NCBI GenBank assembly: GCA_025548565.1
Contig: JAJLPB010000008.1
Coordinates: 266,025-330,024, forward strand
Source of the DNA: Rugamonas sp. A1-17
GTDB lineage: Bacteria; Pseudomonadota; Gammaproteobacteria; Burkholderiales; Burkholderiaceae_D
Reading direction: 5' to 3'
DNA length: 64,000 bases
Positions 61,368 to 64,000 of this stretch are shown here, in pieces (positions within the stretch are counted from its first letter, which is position 1; each line of letters begins with the position of its first letter). A program made the translations under genes and the position numbers. The notes under the pieces were generated by a model that was not told the DNA's origin, did no database searches, and was given only the letters and a program-made list of their open reading frames with translations.

Positions 61368-61395
61368 AAAAGGCCACCCTCGGGTGGCCTTTTTG
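61368..61395 (+). terminator. Original tRNA-Ser terminator beyond attR
   Basis: AAAAGGCCACCC TC GGGTGGCCTTTTT-type hairpin with T-run 12 bases after attR. Its position suggests it was the native terminator of tRNA-Ser before insertion. Confidence 0.8.
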
Positions 61396-61418
61396 TTTTT
61401 GTGCCTTGGTGGAGAGAA

Positions 61419-61516
61419 GCAGAGCCCCTGCGGGCTCTGCGCGGGGGATTCGAAGGGCTGGGCGTACTTCGCCCAGCCCTCTCCGAATCGTCCAATTGCC
61501 ACCGCTACGCGGTGGC
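61419..61516. repeat. Row of three hairpins after the tRNA terminator
   Basis: GCAGAGCCC/GGGCTCTGC (61419-61440), GGGCTGGGCG/CGCCCAGCCC (61455-61479) and GCCACCGC/GCGGTGGC (61498-61516). The last one belongs to the direct repeat described next. The region 61150-61758 holds no gene I can support. Confidence 0.7.
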
Positions 61517-61650
61517 GCGCCGGAGGCGCCGCGCGCAGCGCAAAATTCCTGCAAGCACTAATTCCTAAAGCCATAGGCGCATTGCCAAAATTACCTCTAT
61601 CGCTCTTTACGCGAGCGCGGCCACCCGGTTGATGAAGCAGGTCAGATCAA
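61479..61650 (+). repeat. Diverged ~170-bp direct repeat, copy 1
   Basis: From CTCTCCGAATCGTCCAATTG to about GTCAGAT, this stretch matches 63591-63758 in the same order and orientation, with scattered substitutions and small gaps. It contains the GCCACCGC hairpin, a GC-rich block, and TTACCTCTATCGCTCTTTAC. Confidence 0.8.
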
Positions 61651-61758
61651 CGCAGGCGTTGTATGCCTGCGATGCGGCATCTCGCGGCCGGTGGTGCCTG
61701 CTGCTTAAGCTGCGCCGCTCCGACCGCCCAGAACGGGCTTGATCACCAGGAGAAAACC

Positions 61759-62002
61759 ATGACCACTACCATGCGCGCCAAGTTGAAGGTCCGAAACGTT
61801 GAGAACTTGGTCACCGGCGAGCGCCTGACCTTCGGCGCCGTCCGCAAGTCAGGCGGCTACCCCGCTGATGGCAGCGACGGGGACAATAGTTTGCCATTGG
61901 ACGCCGTCGGCCGACTTGACCGTGACCGTGAACAACCTCGACCTGCTGGGCAAGTTCGTGATCGGCGACAAGTTCTACGTAGACTTCACGCCGGCTGATT
62001 AG
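61759..62002 (+). pseudogene. Frameshifted small phage-type protein
   Basis: A good AGGAG ribosome site precedes MTTTMRAKLKVRNVENLVTG, which continues in frame to about ADGSDGDNS; from there the reading continues in another frame as PSADLTVTVNNLDLLGKFVI and ends in FYVDFTPAD. Joining the parts restores one 80-residue protein of a kind common next to phage genes. The break is near 61885-61900 and is explained by loss of two bases (GACAATAGTTTGCCATTGG). Function of the intact family unknown to me. Confidence 0.75.
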
Positions 62003-62706
62003 CCGGAAGGAAGCGGGGCGCGAGGCTGTGCGAGTAGTTGTTCCATTAGCTGAACAGATCGCGCATTTGCTTTCTCTAGTTCTTCGTGCGAAAGGTGAAA
62101 CTCAAAATTATTCTGTTGGTAGAACTCGCCTTTCGTCTCGGAGGCAAGGCGGTTCGCTAAGAGCTTCCAGGCATAGCCGTCGATCGGGTCGGTGTTAGCC
62201 AATTTAGTTGAGAGTACAGCCATAGCTGCCGTACTACCCATTTGCGCAGCTTTCGAAAATGCTTTAAACGCTTCGACGTTGGGGTTCACCGTAAAATCGA
62301 AGTCGGGATCGTATTCCAAGGCTGTCCTAGTGAATAGATATCGCGTACCTAGCTGTAGGTTCGCGTAGATGTCGCCGCTGTCGGCAAGCTTTTTCAACGC
62401 CTGATACCCCATGTCGTAATATCGATCCGGAGTCCTAAGGCCCATCTGTTTGAGTGCCGCCTTGATGATTGCAACGGTTTCGGCATGCGCAGGTGCTTGC
62501 GGGGTACCTCTGGCGAAGGGGGATGATCCATGGCCTGATCGGGATACGGTCTCCAAATTTAAAGTCGGACGTTCGGCAGTCGCGAGCGGACGCAATGTAG
62601 CAGGGGGGGGGCTTTGTTTTCCTGGTTCTTTGTGAGCCGGCCACATGCCCCAGGCTGCTGCGCATGCTGCGGCAAATATGAGAATCGGTTTAACGAAATC
62701 GTTCAT
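61999..62706 (-). CDS. Membrane-anchored Sel1/TPR-like protein with a G9 tract
   Basis: A 235-residue protein with an N-terminal hydrophobic anchor or signal (PILIFAAACAAAWGMW) and a Sel1/TPR-like helical region (YYDMGYQALKKLADSGDIYA, NLQLGTRYLF, AFSKAAQMGSTAAMAVLSTK). It ends convergently on the pseudogene, overlapping by three bases. A run of nine G on the plus strand (62603-62611) encodes Pro-Pro-Pro near residue 34, so slippage could switch the gene off. Function unknown. Confidence 0.72.
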   Translation of the reverse strand: MNDFVKPILIFAAACAAAWGMWPAHKEPGKQSPPPATLRPLATAERPTLNLETVSRSGHGSSPFARGTPQAPAHAETVAIIKAALKQMGLRTPDRYYDMGYQALKKLADSGDIYANLQLGTRYLFTRTALEYDPDFDFTVNPNVEAFKAFSKAAQMGSTAAMAVLSTKLANTDPIDGYAWKLLANRLASETKGEFYQQNNFEFHLSHEELEKANARSVQLMEQLLAQPRAPLPSG

Positions 62707-62749
62707 AGACTTAAACCTGCCCTTATCGGGCAGGTTGAGAGCTCACTGT

Positions 62750-63322
62750 TTAATGGCACGCGCCGTAATTTCCGCCTTGCTGATGCGCATAATTTGCCGC
62801 ATCTTGGACGCTACATGCTGGAATTGTTAAGTTCATCCCGCCAACGCAGATTGGGTATAGCTGTGATCCGCTTGGGCAAGTGGATTGCTGAGGTTTATAG
62901 CCTGGATCATTGGGGGTCACCCAAAGAACCTTGCCATACACGTCAAACGCTACAAGTGCGCCTGTATCGCCAATCATAAGTTTACCCCGTGTGTTCGGGA
63001 AAATCCCTTTGTTGATAGTCCAAATAGCAGGATGACGACCGGTGTCATACAGCACAAGATTCCCATCATACTGAAATAGCAATTCCTGACCGAAGACGCC
63101 TGGGTTCCAAGTTTCTACCGTGCCCCGCGAGTCAGTTCTGATTATTGCAATAGAACCATCTACTTTCATCTGCAGCCTGTACACGCTACTGGTGGGACTG
63201 TACAGATAGTCGCCAGGGAGTAGGCTTTCATCCCCGTACAAAGCAGTTACCGCTTTATTAGCTGAGGCCATGGTGGCCGTGCAAGCCATTAGTAGCGCCA
63301 TGATTAATCGTGCGAATTTCAT
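62750..63322 (-). CDS. Secreted B-lectin (mannose-binding type) domain protein
   Basis: A 190-residue protein with a signal peptide (LIMALLMACTATMASA) and a bulb-type lectin domain at about residues 33-136. The mannose-binding motif QxDxNxVxY is complete once (QYDGNLVLY, 84-92) and degenerate in MKVDGSIAI and IGDTGALVAF. A short Cys-containing C-terminal tail (149-189, four Cys) follows. B-lectin domains occur in lectin-like bacteriocins and adhesins; this single-domain form could bind glycans. A GGAG ribosome site precedes the ATG. Confidence 0.85.
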   Translation of the reverse strand: MKFARLIMALLMACTATMASANKAVTALYGDESLLPGDYLYSPTSSVYRLQMKVDGSIAIIRTDSRGTVETWNPGVFGQELLFQYDGNLVLYDTGRHPAIWTINKGIFPNTRGKLMIGDTGALVAFDVYGKVLWVTPNDPGYKPQQSTCPSGSQLYPICVGGMNLTIPACSVQDAANYAHQQGGNYGACH

Positions 63323-63590
63323 AAGTTCTCCAGTTAGTAAAGATTTAATTGTATCTAAATTAATCTTGCAATTTCTAACACATTGTCACTTACGTAAATC
63401 ATTTGCTCAATTGGCTCGCGGTCCTCGCGGTTGCAGCTAATGGCTAGAGCATCAGCCCCGCCGCGCAGCACTTGGCCTTACCCATCTTCTCGCACGACCG
63501 CTGAAGCCTGCCCATGCGCGCAATGCGTGAGCGCGACGACCGCCTAGGGTTGGGGGGAGGGCTCGAGGCATCGTCCCTGCAGGGGCGAAC

Positions 63591-63758
63591 CTCTCCGAAT
63601 TGTCCAATTGCCACCGCTGCGCGGTGGCACGCCGGAGGCGGCGCGTGCAGCGCAAAATTCCTCTATGCACTATTTCCCCAAGCTATAGGCACGTTGCCAA
63701 ATTACCTCTATCGCTCTTTACGCGAACGCCACCACCTGATCGGTGAAATGGGGCAGAT
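63591..63758 (+). repeat. Diverged ~170-bp direct repeat, copy 2
   Basis: Second copy of the sequence at 61479-61650. The two enclose the pseudogene, the Sel1-like gene and the lectin gene. The region 63323-63797 holds no gene I can support. Confidence 0.8.
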
Positions 63759-63797
63759 TTCGCTGTTGAGAGCTAAATGCCTAACAGACGTCGATAA

Positions 63798-64000
63798 ATG
63801 GAGAACAAGTTTCTACTCAATGCGGGTGATGATCGGGCAGGGCCGGAATGCGGTGAGGGCAGGGCGGACGTTCGTGACGTGGTCGGTGATGAAGTCATAA
63901 TCGTAAGGAACGTGAACGTCGATACCGTCTTATTGGGAGTCCTACGGGTTACGTGTGACGATCGGATTTCGGGACACGAAAGTGCCATTCAGCCCTTAGT
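63798..64000 (+). CDS. Possible partial reading frame at the window edge
   Basis: An open frame from an ATG at 63798 (MENKFLLNAGDDRAG, later VVGDEVIIVRNVNVDTVLLG) runs off the window end. No ribosome site and no recognised family; the opposite strand is also open over part of it. Listed only because it is unbroken to the edge. Confidence 0.2.
   Translation, partial: MENKFLLNAGDDRAGPECGEGRADVRDVVGDEVIIVRNVNVDTVLLGVLRVTCDDRISGHESAIQPL

Noticed and set aside
61312..61632. Reading frames over attR and the hairpin row (both strands)
   Set aside because: They translate the tRNA end, terminator and repeats; no ribosome site and no independent protein signal.
1..64000. CRISPR array
   Set aside because: No series of regularly spaced identical repeats with unique spacers was seen; the palindromic repeats in the T6SS locus are dispersed single elements.
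1..64000. Insertion sequence or transposase
   Set aside because: No transposase-like frame found; mobility signs are limited to the tRNA-Ser element and short repeats.

Overview
The window is a GC-rich chromosomal segment that fits a betaproteobacterium of the Oxalobacteraceae type (Massilia/Duganella/Janthinobacterium-like). This is inferred from gene content and style, not from a marker search. Housekeeping anchors are dusA, murI, a class I fumarase, acs, tRNA-His and tRNA-Ser.

Layout. 1-8.7 kb: the end of an EAL-domain c-di-GMP phosphodiesterase, a family-1 solute-binding protein, dusA, a chemoreceptor, two tandem secreted TonB-C-like proteins, a small lipoprotein, and a leftward ABC-importer pair (one gene fuses binding protein and permease) with no ATPase gene nearby. 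8.8-38.4 kb: a rightward type VI secretion (T6SS) locus. It opens with two unrecognised genes (212 aa, and a 1312-aa Ala-rich helical protein with a 15-residue C-terminal repeat), then tssB, tssC, hcp, tssE, tssF, tssG, clpV/tssH, vgrG, a MORN-repeat gene and a PAAR-like gene. An unusual block follows (single-TM protein, periplasmic binding protein, two SDF/DAACS-type symporters), then tssJ, tssK, tssL, tssM, a formyltransferase-fold gene and tssA. All core Tss components are present. Copies of a dRS3/NIME-like palindromic repeat sit at several junctions in the locus.

38.4-48.4 kb: small and secreted unknown proteins, a cNMP-gated MscS-type channel, a BrnT/BrnA toxin-antitoxin pair whose promoter appears to give a leaderless brnT mRNA and is covered by a near-perfect 22-bp inverted repeat, tRNA-His, a leftward UPF0114-fumarase-murI operon, and acs.

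48.4-61.4 kb: an integrated element of about 13 kb in tRNA-Ser(GGA), bounded by a 16-bp direct repeat (attL/attR). It is visibly AT-richer than its surroundings. It carries a tyrosine integrase, an AlpA-like regulator, a P4-type primase-helicase, a coiled-coil protein, an XRE repressor with two palindromic operators, a lipoprotein, a DUF3800 protein and, between integrase and alpA, a 1409-aa protein with an N-terminal NACHT/STAND-like P-loop NTPase and a C-terminal PD-(D/E)XK nuclease motif. That position matches the defence-gene hotspot of P4-type satellites. This gene is the best candidate here for an undescribed (anti-phage) system.

61.4-64 kb: a second accessory patch with a frameshifted phage-type gene, a Sel1/TPR-like membrane protein with a nine-base G tract, and a secreted B-lectin protein, flanked by two diverged direct copies of a roughly 170-bp hairpin-rich sequence.
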